A stretch of 64,000 nucleotides of DNA, taken from positions 20,478,001 to 20,542,000 of the forward strand of contig OX467086.1 of the NCBI GenBank assembly GCA_950106755.1, in the 5' to 3' direction. Made by a program: the position numbers and the translations under genes. Within the stretch, counting starts at the first letter, position 1, and every line of letters starts with the position of its first letter. Origin of the DNA: Climacium dendroides. Lineage: Eukaryota > Streptophyta > Bryopsida > Hypnales > Climaciaceae. The notes under the pieces were generated by a model. That model was not told the origin of the DNA. It did no database searches and worked only from the letters and a program-made list of their open reading frames with translations. Shown here piece after piece: positions 1 through 12,864 of this stretch.

Positions 1-2100
1 CAAAATGGGCCCTTATTCTATATGTATGTTGTTGTACTTGAATATAATAAAGTTTAGATATTAAAATGACCTCCAAATGAAAACTTTAGTTACGTTGTTG
101 AATTTTCAATCCAACAGTGTATGTTTTCCATATTTAAATACACTTTGCATTCTTGGAATAAAAAAGTACTAAACCATATGGTCCCCACTAGACCTTTAAA
201 GATTAAAGTTATACTAGTAACACTTCAAAAAAAATCCTACATGACAAAATGGAAGGGGGGTGGGGACAATTTTTAGATACTCCTATTTCACTCCAAACAT
301 GTATTGTTCAATAAACACAAGGGTAGTAAAATAGGAATGATTTGGGCTTACTATGGTATTTGAGTTTCTGGATCATTCGAAATCAAATGTTCTCAAAAAG
401 TCTAATTTGTACCAAGAATTGAACCTAAAGTAATCATACCCATTATGGGTCCTCTTTCCAATTATTTACCTTGCTTTCCTATCTACGTTTGTTTCAAAAA
501 TTGAAATGAAAGACAAATGTAGAAAGGGATGCAATTAGGAAAGAGGGCTAAATATATGAAATCTATGTAAAATTTGGAGCACTTTAGCACTAACTTCATC
601 TTGGGACTAAGTATCTAAGCAAACTTATAATATTAATTGTTGTAGTGAAATAAACAAATAATAAACACCAACTCTAATTTGCATTAGAATTTGATCAATG
701 TTGTCACTTGTTCAAAACTTTAGACAACTCTTAGATAATTGTCGATAACCATATATAAATTTTTTTATCTTATGACTAGAACAAACTCCAATTTTCTTGG
801 GCTTTACAAAATTTGAACATTAAAAGTCCTAAACTTAAACTATAATTCATATAATACTAACAATACAACCATTGCAAGACTTGCAACATCTTTATTGTTT
901 TAAAAACACACTAGCGGTTGGTGCTTGCTTTGCTACTCATTAACTATATTACTTTCATCAAATTTTCATGTGAAAGAATGTAGATTAATAAAGTATGTAT
1001 AATCTTTAAATGAAAATATTGACATCTTTATAAAATATTATTTGGAAATACATATATTGTCCAATAGAAAGTAATTAAAGAAAATCTTTATATCATAATT
1101 TTCATAAAAAAATCTTTGCAAACATGTAAACATTGCAATAAAAAAAAATTAATCAAGTGAACAATGTAAATAGAATCTTCACATTTGAATATATAGAACA
1201 ATAGTTTCAATTTCAAAAGAATCTTCAATTAAGAAATTATTAACCTTCATAAATATATATACAATGAAATGTAGAGTTATTACAATATTTTTCAAATCAA
1301 AATCTTTACAATTAAAGAACATGTAAAATCTTCACCTATTAAAATGTAGAATAACAATTCCAATTTCAATAAAAGATTCAAATAATAAATTATAAAAATA
1401 TTCATAATCGTTTGAATATATTGCAATTTAGAATAAATAAAAAAATATACATATATATCCAAGTTAAAATTTATCTATTAGAATCTTTGCATATTTGCAT
1501 ACTCTTAAAGAAAAGTAATAAATGAATTGCATCCAAAGATGCATGCATTGGAATATCTTTTGTTGGTTATAAAATAATGTAGCAAAATGTCTATAAATAT
1601 CATCCTACTATATTCATTGATATGGTATGCTATCTCAATTGAAACAATAAAATAATGAATACCAAAAGAGTGCATGAACTCTAAACATGCAAAGTTTAGA
1701 AAAAACTCTTAATTTCTCCATCCACTTGATTTAGGTGTAAATATATGTAGAAATCTCCATGACGATGTCATACAAAAACCTCATGGTAAACCACATTTTC
1801 TACCGTTCCCATAGCATTTGAATTGTTATTAGCAACTTCAATGTTTGCAAGATGCCTACATAGCCACATATAACTAATCATGACTAAATATTTCATTTCA
1901 AAGATAAATGCCGACTTGGTCATATGATTAGTCATGTGATTTATTAATTGTCATAGCAAAAGTATCAATAATAAAAAATTGTTTCCAACAAAGTATAAAT
2001 GGCAAGCAGCTATCATTACAATGATATGTAATTCTTGGAATTAACACTTCTTAACCACAATGGTGCCCTTCTACAATTTCACACAATAATACAATGAAAG
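1..2100. other. AT-rich intergenic DNA, no gene seen
   Basis: About 2.1 kb of very AT-rich sequence with homopolymer runs and no reading frame that resembles a protein. It leads into the Helitron helicase remnant at 2105-2738 and may belong to the same decayed element, but I see no Helitron end (TC start, or CTRR end with a 3' hairpin) in it. Confidence 0.6.
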
Positions 2101-2104
2101 ACAC

Positions 2105-2738
2105 TTACAAAATAAGCAAGCAACTACCACTATATAAACCCTTTGTCAGATTCAATTCCTTAGCAACATGACATATTAACCACATTTTAGATTCAATTGA
2201 TGAGAAGGCAAACCGTTGAGCTGTAATTAATTTAAAAACTCTACCCGATAATGATAGACATGTTCATCATTTTCATGCACAAAATCAACACTAAAACATT
2301 AATGCACATCACCGGGCATGCGATCGATGATTTTTCGGTTGATTTCTTGAGCATCATTATTTCGCATAGCCAAAATGACACGCTTAGAGAAATCAACCGG
2401 ATGATTAAAAAAATGGCATCAATGAGACCATCTAAAGAATTTTCAACTACAACCATTCTTAATGGTAAATCTACCTTTGAACCGGTTTTGCCCTCACTAA
2501 TATTTAACAAAAATTGTTGAAAGTCTGGTTGACTTTGTAAACGCATATTTGTTGTCAAATGAAAATGTTGCATCAATGGAAACAAATATGAACATTGCAA
2601 GTAAGCCTCAACAATTTGTTGGTAGCCTCTACGTACAACAATGGGCAAAGTTTGGCAAAAAACACACTTTTGACATTGGATGCATATGGATCCAATGCCA
2701 TCGACATTAACATCCACGTAATCATAAATTGTAGCCAT
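2105..2738 (-). pseudogene. Helitron Pif1-like helicase fragment (decayed)
   Basis: This is a piece of the C-terminal half of the Rep/helicase protein of a Helitron rolling-circle transposon. On the minus strand one frame carries the helicase motif region QTLPIVVRRGYQQIVEA, then the signature LTTNMRLQSQPDFQQFLL. After a frameshift near 2410-2420 a second frame carries RVILAMRNNDAQEIN and IIDRMPGD, then YRVEFLN, NGLPSHQLNLK and VMLLRN. A further shift gives KGLYSGS near 2125. These are the ordered blocks of the Pif1/Helitron helicase end. In-frame stops near 2305, 2230, 2180 and 2165, together with at least two frameshifts, mean it cannot encode a working enzyme. The Rep domain and helicase motifs I-III are not visible nearby, so the copy is also truncated. 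The family call is strong; the exact ends are approximate. Confidence 0.85.
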
Positions 2739-3992
2739 AGTCTATGATTAATAACAATTACAAGTTTAGTGTAGGATAAAAAATATCCTAAACCCTTCAA
2801 TTACAAAAATAAGGGTTCAGAGTAGGAATACACATTCTTAAACAATAAAGCCTAAAATCCCTAAAAGATAAAATGCGTGTAATGCATATACAATACTAAC
2901 AATACAACCATTATAAGACTTGCAACATCTTTATTGTTTTAGAAACACATAGGACTTCATTTTTAAACTTAAAAGAGATTCTAAATTTAAATTTAATTTA
3001 TAAGGATGAATACATGACCATTCATTATGCTACAATTGTTGATTTATAGATTGTTGATTTATAGCAATTATAGATTTACAAGCCAATATTCAAACCATTG
3101 CAATTCTTTCCATTGATATTGTACTTGGGTATCACAATTGGCAAAAAAAATAATTTAAAAATAAAAGTTGATTTTTTTAGAGACTACTTTGAGAGAGTCA
3201 TATAACAAATTAATTATTGTTACAAATGTTGAACTATCAGAAAATGGGCCTCATGCAAAATAATAAATTCACCACCTTTTTCATGTTTCTATAATGAAGA
3301 CATCAAATTCTTCAAAAAATTAAAAAAAATTGAAATTTTTATTAATTCTCAAGCGACTTACAAACTATTTTTTCTAAATTTAATTAATTAATTGGCATGA
3401 AATGTGAACCCTAATAGCTGGATATAGTATCAGAGGTAGTTGCAAAGAACACTATTCAAAGTAAAATTGGATAATACTAGGAGTGTAGTGATTTTATTTA
3501 TTTTTTTGAAAAGATAAAATATTTTTTAAAAGAAATTTTAAAAACTCAAAAAATTCAAAGAACACTTAAAATAATGTAATCTAAATAAATGAAGCTTAAA
3601 AAAAATTCTCCAAAACTGCTTGTGCACATAGATTAAATGAATTTTTTTGGGAAGTAGACACTTTAGTGTTGTTTCTTTTCTTTTGTAATTTTAGATGATA
3701 AATTTTTGAGCTCTTGCTCTTTGATTACTTAAACATTATATTTCCAGACTTTGAAATTCATTATAACAAAAATTGAGATTATAGGTATCTTCACAAACTT
3801 TCATTTGTCCCTCAAAAGGACAATGGTTCTTTAGGGCTTATAACATATTTTCGCATTTTTAAAAATTTGGGCTACATCTTCATCCTCAAGGGATTAGGGA
3901 TTATAGAATATCAAAGATTTAACTTTTGAATTTTTTTTTAAATGCTCAAAAAGCTCAAAATAGCTAATGTATAGTTAAGGGTTAATCCTTAA
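2739..3992. other. AT-rich intergenic DNA, no gene seen
   Basis: No coding signal. The stretch 2882-2950 repeats sequence found at 850-910 (imperfect copies containing 'caatactaacaatacaacca'), so the two flanks of the Helitron fragment share a short dispersed repeat. Confidence 0.5.
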
Positions 3993-4630
3993 TCTCTAAA
4001 TGCCCGAGGCACCAAATTTTGGTGTTAATAATTCTCTGAAGTTAACTAAAACCTTACTAGTTTGCTATTTTTAGTGATTTATATTTTAGAAGAATTATTT
4101 TTGAAGTCTAGTTTTAGCATCAAAAATCCAATTTTGAAAATGATTGATTATGATTTCTCTATTCAAGATTTTGTGCAAGGGTGTTCATTGCAATTTTGAC
4201 TTTCCATAGTATTGGAGGCTCTTGGAAATGAGCCTCAAATACATTAGATTTTGGAGAAAAAATCACATTAGAAATTCATTTAAAAAAATTTGTAGAGTAG
4301 ATTTTGAAAAGCCATAAATTAATTGAGGTTATGCATGTTAGACCCTTTATCCTTATTTTTTGGGGTGAGCAACTTTTTAGATTTGACATGTAAAAAGAGG
4401 ATTGAAAGATTTCAAATCACTTTCATAATTTTAACATTCACAATCAAACATTATAATCTTTCAATCTATAAGTGATATTTTTTTTTTCCAATGTCATCTC
4501 CAACATGTCTAGTTTGAATTTGTATGGTTACAATTCAAAAAAAATTGATACAACTTATTAAAATGTTAGCTTTTTGTTCAATTTAGAACAAATTCCTAGA
4601 TGCTCAAAAAAGGCCTTGGGCATTTAGGGG
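3993..4630. mobile_element. TTAA-flanked non-autonomous DNA transposon, 638 bp
   Basis: The left tip reads TCTCTAAATGCCCGAGGC. The right tip, reverse complemented, reads CCCCTAAATGCCCAAGGCC. The element is directly flanked by TTAA at 3989-3992 and 4631-4634. The body is AT-rich and non-coding. A second, more decayed copy in the same orientation starts at 31376 and matches along most of its length. TTAA duplication is the hallmark of piggyBac-type transposases, but other superfamilies can use TTA or TTAA, so the superfamily is an inference. Confidence 0.75.
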
Positions 4631-4634
4631 TTAA

Positions 4635-5239
4635 GCACTTTGACATTTATTTTCTGGACAATGGGGGTCAACCCTTAAGCACTTTGATGTTCACTTTTTG
4701 GAGAATAAATGTATTGACATCCTATTTCTTTGATATCCTATTTTTTTCCATCATTGCTTGAATAAGTCATCCTAATTTGTGAAGATACTCTATCAAGTTG
4801 TTGTCCTATCTAATGGTTAGATTGGTATTAGTAGTATATATATTTTTCAAAAATTATAAATGTGAAAGCATGTCTAAGTAGTTGACCAAGCCAAAGTAGC
4901 ATTGACTCTAGTTCAAAAGTTGATTTTTAAAAATGAGGTCATAGATTTAAATAATATAAAACTTCTAAAATATTACTATGTGAAGGGAACCTCATTTATA
5001 ATGCATTCTAACAAATTTTGTTTGTAATCAAATTTAGAAGGAATTTTGAAATTTCCATTTCAAAACTCATAAAAAAAAATATTGGTGATACAATTGGTGA
5101 ATCTAACCATATGGATGGAATCCAAAACTCAAAATCTACTTTTATTCATATACCAATTCCAAAATATTCTTCCAAATAGTACTTTATGATGATTTTTTTC
5201 AAATCATCAATTCTGAAGAAGACTGTGTTTGTTTAGGGG
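4635..5239. repeat. Dispersed AT-rich repeat (partner at about 50.8-51.34 kb)
   Basis: Sequence around 5020-5230 (with 'atattggtgata', 'accaattccaaaatat' and 'caaatcatcaattctgaag') recurs at 50890-51330. In the second place it is interrupted by the 230-bp TTAA element at 51048-51277. The right edge here, GTTTAGGGGTTAAG, again has the CCCCTAAA-type tip next to TTAA (5240-5243). No gene lies inside. Confidence 0.6.
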
Positions 5240-5499
5240 TTAAGAAGTTTGTAACAAATAGGCAGATAATCGTAACATAAAAAAATATAATGTAATAAAA
5301 ACAGGATGTCAAATTCCAGTGCACCCCACTGTAATTGCACAGAAAAGTGTAGTTATCTATAAAGGAGGCGACCTACGATTCAGCATTGCTAAGGTAGGCT
5401 TTGCATGCTGATGTAATAGAAGCCCCTTCTCAAATGAGTAGGCCTAATAAAATACTACACAAGAAGCATTAGTACCGAGTCTGGCAGGGCTTCTGCTAC

Positions 5500-5842
5500 T
5501 TAACAGCCAGCAGTGATAAAAAAAATCGTTTTAGCAAAACACAAAACAAAGTGCCGATGGACAACCAAACCACAGAAGGTACACTCAGGATCAAATTGTG
5601 TATTCACATCCTCCAACCAAGATGTGCTTCCTCTTAAGCTCGTACATTGTACAGCATTGCCTCTGCGAAATGCAATGGGTGGCTCTCTCGCCAATCCAGT
5701 GAAAAACAAAACTCTGAGGACAAAATTAATCTTGGAATTCCCAGATTATTTTAGTGTGGAAGAACCTCCAAAGGGGACCGCAAGGGATGTAAAGAATCCC
5801 GTCCTCACTGAGGAGAAAACGTGCCCCATGAACTTGTGCCGT
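5500..5842 (-). other. Probable 3' untranslated region of the DUS3-like gene
   Basis: This directly follows the stop codon at 5843-5845 on the minus strand. Base composition is noticeably less AT-rich than the DNA below 5300, as expected for transcribed sequence. No canonical AATAAA is seen on the minus strand, so the end is a guess from composition. Open frames on the plus strand here show no protein family resemblance. Confidence 0.35.
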
Positions 5843-8800
5843 TCAGCCATTCTCAGCTTTGTCATATGCGTTAGACTTATGCTTGGGAGAAAATATAAAT
5901 CCTGCCGGAGGAGGGCCCAGCAACATTTCTGTCAGTCGGACCTGCCAAACCATCCGCACCATCCACTTATTAGGTGCCCAGTCCAGCTTACTATATAAGG
6001 CAGGTCCCTTTCGTCCAATTCGTCAGATATTAAAATTAGTCACTGACGGCATCACCTTGAGAGCGTGACAGTCTTCGAACAAAAGCAATCCATATTTCAA
6101 AACAACGTAATTATCACAAGGCATTCGTTGCCTCAGCTCGTCTACCTAATAATGTAAAATGAAATAGCCTGGGCATTCCAAGAGGTTCACCAAAGAAGTA
6201 AGCAGAAGCATTACAAAGGTCGCATTGCAAACCAACAAAGCACTTGAAATTCAAACTGAAGCCATGGGTCTGCAACCAAGATCCAAAGAAGCTCACCCAG
6301 TCAGCTCCACTATCTGATGCCATTAGTGTTTCCAAATCGTTCCGTCCGTGGTAGTTTGGTGGTCGCCAATTTAGCTTCTGCGGGATAACCTCTAGTAGAC
6401 CAACAGGGATATAGCGATGTGCATAACTCAACCATTCCAGGAGAAAATGTCTTGTTGTTTCAACACCTGATTATCCAACCCAATCAAATTGAATTCATTA
6501 ATTAGTTGTAGTTGACATGTGCAAAAGTCAGTGCATTCAACAAATAGAATATGCAAATACAGCGGCAACTAAAGAAGTGAACGGAAAGATTATTTCAAAT
6601 ATATGACCCCGAAAATTTAGGAAGCTCCTGTAGATAATACCAATGAAAACATCATGGAAATGCCTGACAGAACTAGATTGTACCTTTGCTATCAGAACCC
6701 CAGTGTATCAAGCCAAATCTCACAAAATCGCGTAGAATGTTCAGTCTTTCTTCAGCAGTGATATCCCAGTGTCGTTGCTCCTTAATTTCGGTAAATAACC
6801 AAGGCTGCAACCAAAACTTTGTGTGTTAGCTATACATTGATCCACCCGCAAACCCCAAGAATGACGAGCTGAGATGTAAGAACATACACTTTGTAAAGCC
6901 AGTACATTTGTAAAACACAGCCCCAATTTACTAGCTTGCACTCGTGTCAGCATTAAATTCAGAGCAACTACCTCACCTGTATGTATTCAGCTGTTCAAAT
7001 TATTTTACTGACAAGATCATATGAAAGAGCCTCCCACCTTTATCAGGGCTCCACGAGCAATCATACATGTTGAAAGCTTCGACCCAGAAGTTTCAAGGTG
7101 CTCCTGGTATTCCGTGTAGGAAAAAACATCGCCATTTCCAATAAGTTGTACGTCGTTTGGGCCATTGGATACACACTGATTAATGTAGTCCCAGTCTGCC
7201 AGTTTACTGTAGCGCTGTTGGCGTGTCCTACCGTGGATGGTAACAGCTGTTGCTCCCCAAGATCCAACGTTGGGAAGCAAGGAATGCGCACAATTTCGAC
7301 CTTCGAAGAACCCCATTCGCAGCTGTAGATAGACAGACTTTAAGATTAAGAATGCATAGTGCAACTCAAAAAAACATCTCAAGCAATTTCCCTTCTAAAT
7401 TATTCACCTCTTGAACCGCACCCAAATAACGATACAATCAAGTCCTCGACATAGACGCAGGGCTCCAGAGAGCACGTCAGTACAGTGAAAGGACACACAG
7501 CATTCAGCATTGATTTCGGTCAATATGGGAGCAAACACATTGGAAGCAAAATCAATGCACTCGAAACAATATTCAATGCATACATGTATAGTCATTTAGA
7601 ATCTTCACACTGATCACAATGACACCATCTCAAGAAGACTGTTCCTGGAAAGAAATGATGAACTTTGAAAAGCCGTCTTATCCAGAAGGTTAGAAATGAA
7701 TTTTACTTTGAGTGTGAGAGGAGTGTCGATTGATGCTGATACTGCTTTCACGATATCTTGAAGCCGTTGGGGTTTGGTTAGCAGAGATGAACCCCCGCCT
7801 TTGTTCACCACAACGTCAATGGGGCATCCCAAGTTCAGATCAATGAAGTCCACAGTACATTCGCGCTCTATCAGCTCAGCCGCTCGAGCTACGGTATCAG
7901 CATATGACCCACAAATCTGGACTCCAAAGATTTCTTCCTCTTCATGGCGCCTCAACAATGCCCACTCCGAAGCTTGCCCCTGAATTTCAAGAAGAACAAA
8001 TGAAAACTCTTAAACCTAAGCAATCGTTTCGAAGTATCGCAACTGAGACAGGATGGGATGGGATGGGATCGGATGAGAATTTGTCTGGACATGTCTTCCA
8101 GAAAAAATAATTATTCAAGCCAAGGCTCTAATCAATGACGGTTAAACATGGAGATGTAGCTGATGATTCAAGAAAATCAGGTCCAAACAGAAATGAGATG
8201 GCCTGCGAGGTATGAAAGTTGAAGTTTTCAAGAGTAAGTTGCAGAAAAAAAAATCACAAACCTGGAGTAAATTAGTGCACATGGCCATTTCTCCGCAAGT
8301 GATATCAGCTCCCAATCGCTTGCAAACTCGTCTGAATGGTAGATTTCCCACCGTTGTCAGAGGAGCCAAGTAGAGTTTTCCACGGAAATCGATCAATTTC
8401 TTTTCTCGCAACGGTTCCTTCACCTCATCGTTTGTATATTTTGAATCATCATTATCCACTCTACGGTTGCTAAGCTCATTAGTATTCTTATTAACATTGT
8501 ACGGAGCTTGCTCATCTATAGCATTCACAGCTGGCTCATCTTCAGTAATTCGAACCTTCTTATGAGGGGGGTAAACTTCATCAATTACCGAAGTAACCGA
8601 CGGTAACAGTCCTTCAATTCCAATAATATTTCCTTCGTCGTTTCCAGGAAGTTCAGTCACACCATTTTTAGCATCTGGGATTGGGGCAATTCCCACGAGT
8701 TTTGGCACTGTTTCATCGAATTTAACGCTTTCGGATTCGATCTCTGATGCAGAGACATTAGAAACTGATACCGGTACTTGCTCCGGCACCTTATCATCTC

Positions 8801-11800
8801 CATTTTCTACAGCAGAAGGCTTAACCACCAATTTCCGAGCTTTCCCCTGTGAAAAATCCACCAGATCCATACCCCTCAATTCACGAGACTTAGAAGGACG
8901 ACCTCACCAAAAAGTTGCTATAACACTCACCAAACTGACTGTTCCACAGGTCACAGCTTACTAGTGTGTTTGAACAGCATAGTCTCAAAAAGCATGGTAT
9001 ATCAGTAGAATACTTTACAAAATAGATAGCAGAAAACTCTAAAATCAAGATGCATGTTATGAAGGCCTGCCCAACCGAAGACGGAATGGAGAGTAATCGC
9101 TATGAAACTTTGACTTAGAAGATTGAAATATGATGGCCAGAAATAGTAGGAAAAGCGAGAGAGCTACCACCTCTGAAAATTCTTTAGACAAGATAAAACC
9201 TCCCATAGAAATGGTTCAGAATCAGACACAACAAATTTCATATAGCAAGATCCATGGAACCATAGTTGCAATTACAACAGCAGCAAAGAGGTTTATACGG
9301 AACACATGAGTCTGAAAGCGCACCAGAAGTCCTAGCGCCTGCAATTGGGCGTCAGCCCTTGGAAAAGTCACCGCATTTTTCCATAACAGCTTCTGAAAAC
9401 TTTTGTTCAAGCTGTTGAGCTCCCGAATACTGGAGAAAGGATTTTTGCCTTCGTAGTTCCCATCCTTCAAAACTTCTGCAACTTCTACCCCCTTTACCTC
9501 AGGGTGAGAACCAGAATAACGGCACGCAAATCCATAAGGGCAGACAGCAGTAACACCCGAGAAAGGGCATACACCTTCCAAATCTTTAGGTTTCTGCAAC
9601 CAAAGAACGACTTGCGTCAATGGCACACGTACATGTGCAACACAGAAGAAAGTTCCATTCTCCTCGAGTCTACCGATATTCTAGTCTTCAGCTTTCCCAA
9701 GACATAGTGTGCCTCAAATTCCATGGCAGGAGCAGTTGGAAAAAACTTAGAACTGATTTCAAATTAAGACAGAGGATAGTGTTAAAAACCGGATCCCGTC
9801 TCCTAAACTGACCCCTGTTACTAACAGCAGCTCGTCAAACCATACACTGGAACTATTTGCAAGTTGAGTAAAACTTGAGTTGGTCAAATGTCTATGGCCA
9901 CTCCTCTTTAAATGGGAATGGGGTTGTCCAACTGTCACTTATAGTGATCTACACCCTCCCACTTTGCATAAGCAATCCATCCAAAGAGATGAAAAGTTGA
10001 CATGGCCCAGATTTGATCCGACCCAAAGTGATCTTTCCACAGCTCTATAAATCTCACAAGAATCACACTCCTGCATGTGTTAAAATGGTTGAAGTGACGC
10101 AAATAATATCCTCTACCTATAGTCATAAAATCGGGAAGAGAACAGGAGGTTTGACTGATACAGTGACGAACACATCCATGGTTCATACAAGGCACTCACT
10201 GAGAGCTCGAAATTGGACTGCAAATGGAGAAATACTTGAAAATGGTGTCTAGACAGAGCTTTCTAGGAACAGCAATGCAGAAATGTCAACGGCAGTTGGA
10301 AACAAGGTTCTTATCACTTACTTGTTCCATGAACGCAGTCAAATCGTGATTGAAGCGACAAGAAGCACCGAATTTGCAAGCTTTCGTGTCACCCGCTTTC
10401 GCCACAGCGCCACAAATATTCTCCGCCGATTTATTCGACCTAGCCTAAGATTAAGGTCCCAATCACTCACATTCAGAGGTGCATGTGTACACGCAAACCA
10501 ATAATTCGAAAAGACTCCCCCTCCCATTGAATTGAAAAAGTACTTGACGCTAAGTTAATACGCATTAGATTTACGTAGTCCTCATGCTTCGTAAAACACA
10601 AATGGTGTCAACTTAAAGACAAGGTATCTGGCAGTATCTTGATATGACATTGAAAAATATTTAACATTAAGTTTACGTAAACTTGACATTAATCTAAACT
10701 TGATATTGAAATCAACAACTTTGTGAATCTAGTAGGAAGATCTTTTGGGATGAGTAATTCTCATCACGACCAATATCTAAACCCATAAAACCTAATGCAC
10801 AGGCTAATAATTCCCAAAACAGGCAGCAAGCGTTCTATATCATAAGGAGATGCTGCAAACCTCCTGCCGTTCCCGTTTTAATTGGCGTTTAGACTTCTTG
10901 TCGACTGTTGGCCTTGCAGCCACAATGGTACCAGTCTCGGCAACAGTGGCGGTGGCTCCTTCCTGCGGTGTGGTGGTAATGACTATTGACTTAGCCATGA
11001 CACGCGGCCCAGTGTTGAAAATCACATACTCACGTTTGACAGGCGCCCGCGCTTTGGCAATGAGCTCCTCAGCTGAGGGGTAATTTTCTACACTTGAAAC
11101 TGGCACGGACCAACCAGTCGACCAAAATTAATCATGACTATTCAATCCATAAACTAAATCACCATTTTGACAGTAAGGAAGAGGATACTCTTTCCGCCAC
11201 CTGAAGCATTTTAGCATATGTAGGACTGCACTTTCATTAGCAGATCACTATAGAGCTAGGGAGAGACCATTCTCAGTACAAGAGCGAAACTCTCTCCAGA
11301 TCAAACTTTTTATCACAATGTATGAATTTCCTATGCAATTTTGAAGTCAAAAGGTTGTAGACCACTATTTGCAGACAGTAGACAACCGAATTTCCATGCA
11401 AAGGTCAGAGGCCACCGACATTTAGCCAATTGAGGCCAACCAAGTGCAACAGGGGTCAGTAGAAGGGACGGGGTGAAGTCGCTTACCGGTTCAATTATCC
11501 TCAACCTTACATTCACAAGAAGTTTCTTAAACAAACTGAACCCTGGAATGATGATTCTCAATTGCAAATCCAAAAGTCGTGCTGAACCCTAAATTTGAAG
11601 AAAATGCATTTCCAAACCCACAATTGAAGACTTCTTCTCACAGAAAATCAAAAGACAAGAAAGGAAAAAAATTCCGAATGTCGTAGCCAGAAAAGCGTAC
11701 CAGTGTCAACACTCGCCCCTGCGTCTTCCAATTCTATGACCCCGCTGTTGCCAGCCCCCGCCAGAGTCGATTCCTGTGCAGCGACTTCCTTGGCCACTTG

Positions 11801-11875
11801 TTCGGCCATTTGAGGCGCGCTTTCCAACACTAAATCGTCCGCACCCGCAGACAGGTCGTTTCCAACGACCTCCAT
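5843..11875 (-). CDS. DUS3: tRNA-dihydrouridine(47) synthase [NAD(P)+]-like, DUS3 family, 10 exons, 779 aa
   Basis: FMN-dependent enzyme that reduces uridine to dihydrouridine in the variable loop of cytosolic tRNAs. Minus-strand exons: 11875-11701, 11099-10861, 10444-10322, 9593-9324, 8846-8262, 7979-7707, 7322-7038, 6804-6684, 6466-6297, 5941-5843. All nine introns are GT-AG, all phases join, and the sum is 2340 nt. Two CCCH zinc fingers typical of eukaryotic Dus3 are visible: C149-x11-C-x5-C-x3-H171 and C188-x8-C-x5-C-x5-H209. An acidic linker of about 160 residues follows. The Dus TIM barrel starts at [10 protein letters not shown] (428). The catalytic cysteine is C516 in DLNLGCPID, and flavin or phosphate contacts lie in [12 protein letters not shown] (about 583) and GNGDV (617-621). 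The C-terminus [13 protein letters not shown] matches plant orthologues. The start is the first in-frame ATG; no upstream in-frame ATG was seen. The N-terminal 60 residues are the least certain part. Length is somewhat above the plant norm of about 690, mainly in the N-terminus and linker. Confidence 0.93.
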
Positions 11876-12864
11876 CGCTGCGACGACGACGCGCTTAAAC
11901 CCTGAAGCTCGCAAACCCGAAACAACAACAAACAACAACAATCTGTTTGCGACGACTGAAATGCAAGCCTGTGCCCGAATGCTTGCCCTAATAAATTTAG
12001 ACGAAAGATAAGCTTACATGCTCATTGCACACTATTTGATTCCATTGTACTGTTTGATTCTCATTGCACACTGTTTGAAATTAGGGCAAGGATTTATCTA
12101 TGCGGAGTAGATGGCATATGCCCCCAAGTCTCAAGTCCAACTGAATTCTCAAAATCTGATTTGTGTAGAGCCCAAAATCCAAGACTTCTAGCATAACACT
12201 ACTTATAGTAAACTTGCCAATCACCGCACAAACAAATTTCAAATCTTTCTCCACATAAACATGAAGACTTGCATGTTTTGAAATTTGGTGTGATTATTAA
12301 ATGTCATAGTAAGATTCACCTTTGAAAAACAGAACGCAGAAGGATTTCTTACTACGAATTTTATTACAATTTAAAGGCAATGCATTTGAAATCTAGTCAA
12401 AAATTCCTTGCAACCCTTCTTTGCACAATGTCCTGTCATTGGGTGGTGATACAAAATTTAGTTCTCATCACAGTTGAATTGGTGGTTGAATCATGTAGTT
12501 ACCCATCACAAAGTTCCCCTGTCACAAATTGTCAATAGTAATCGTATGATTATCGTCAGGCATTGTTTTCATATTACATTCATTCATTTGGAAATATTGT
12601 TACAATATGAAATTGTCATTCATGATTATAGTATAGTTTAGGTATATCATTCATATTTGAGTCTAAAGTGTTAAAGTTGCACGATAACTATACTTGACAA
12701 AATATGCACGATTTCAGTGGTTTAGTGATGGGCTACTAACTTCGTGCAACATTCGTACTTATTTAAGACATATGAAGTTAGTGCAATAATCACACAACAT
12801 CAAGTCCATGCATAGTTATTGCACTAACATTGCATTTTTTTATCTCTTATAATTTTGGTACTAA
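11876..12864. other. DUS3 upstream region and AT-rich spacer
   Basis: The first 130 bases upstream of the DUS3 ATG are GC-richer and contain an AAACCCT telo-box-like motif (about 11896-11902, plus-strand reading). Such motifs are common near plant translation-related genes. No clear TATA box is seen. Further out, 12777-12789 (GTTAGTGCAATAA) and 12816-12828 (TTATTGCACTAAC) form a perfect 13-bp stem with a 26-nt loop. Nothing coding is visible. Confidence 0.4.

Noticed and set aside
5513..5998. 161-aa plus-strand frame
   Set aside because: It overlaps the last exon and 3' UTR of the DUS3-like gene on the other strand, and shows no protein family features.
5991..5998. TATATAAG as a promoter
   Set aside because: It lies in the last intron of DUS3 and has no gene downstream on the plus strand; probably chance.
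6114..6296. Extension of DUS3 exon 9 to a stop at 6114
   Set aside because: The extended frame departs from the family after ADW. A GTGAGC donor at 6296 joins in phase to 5941-5843, which carries the conserved C-terminus.
11876..11941. Upstream start of DUS3 at 11941
   Set aside because: The codon there is TTG, not ATG. The first in-frame ATG is at 11875.
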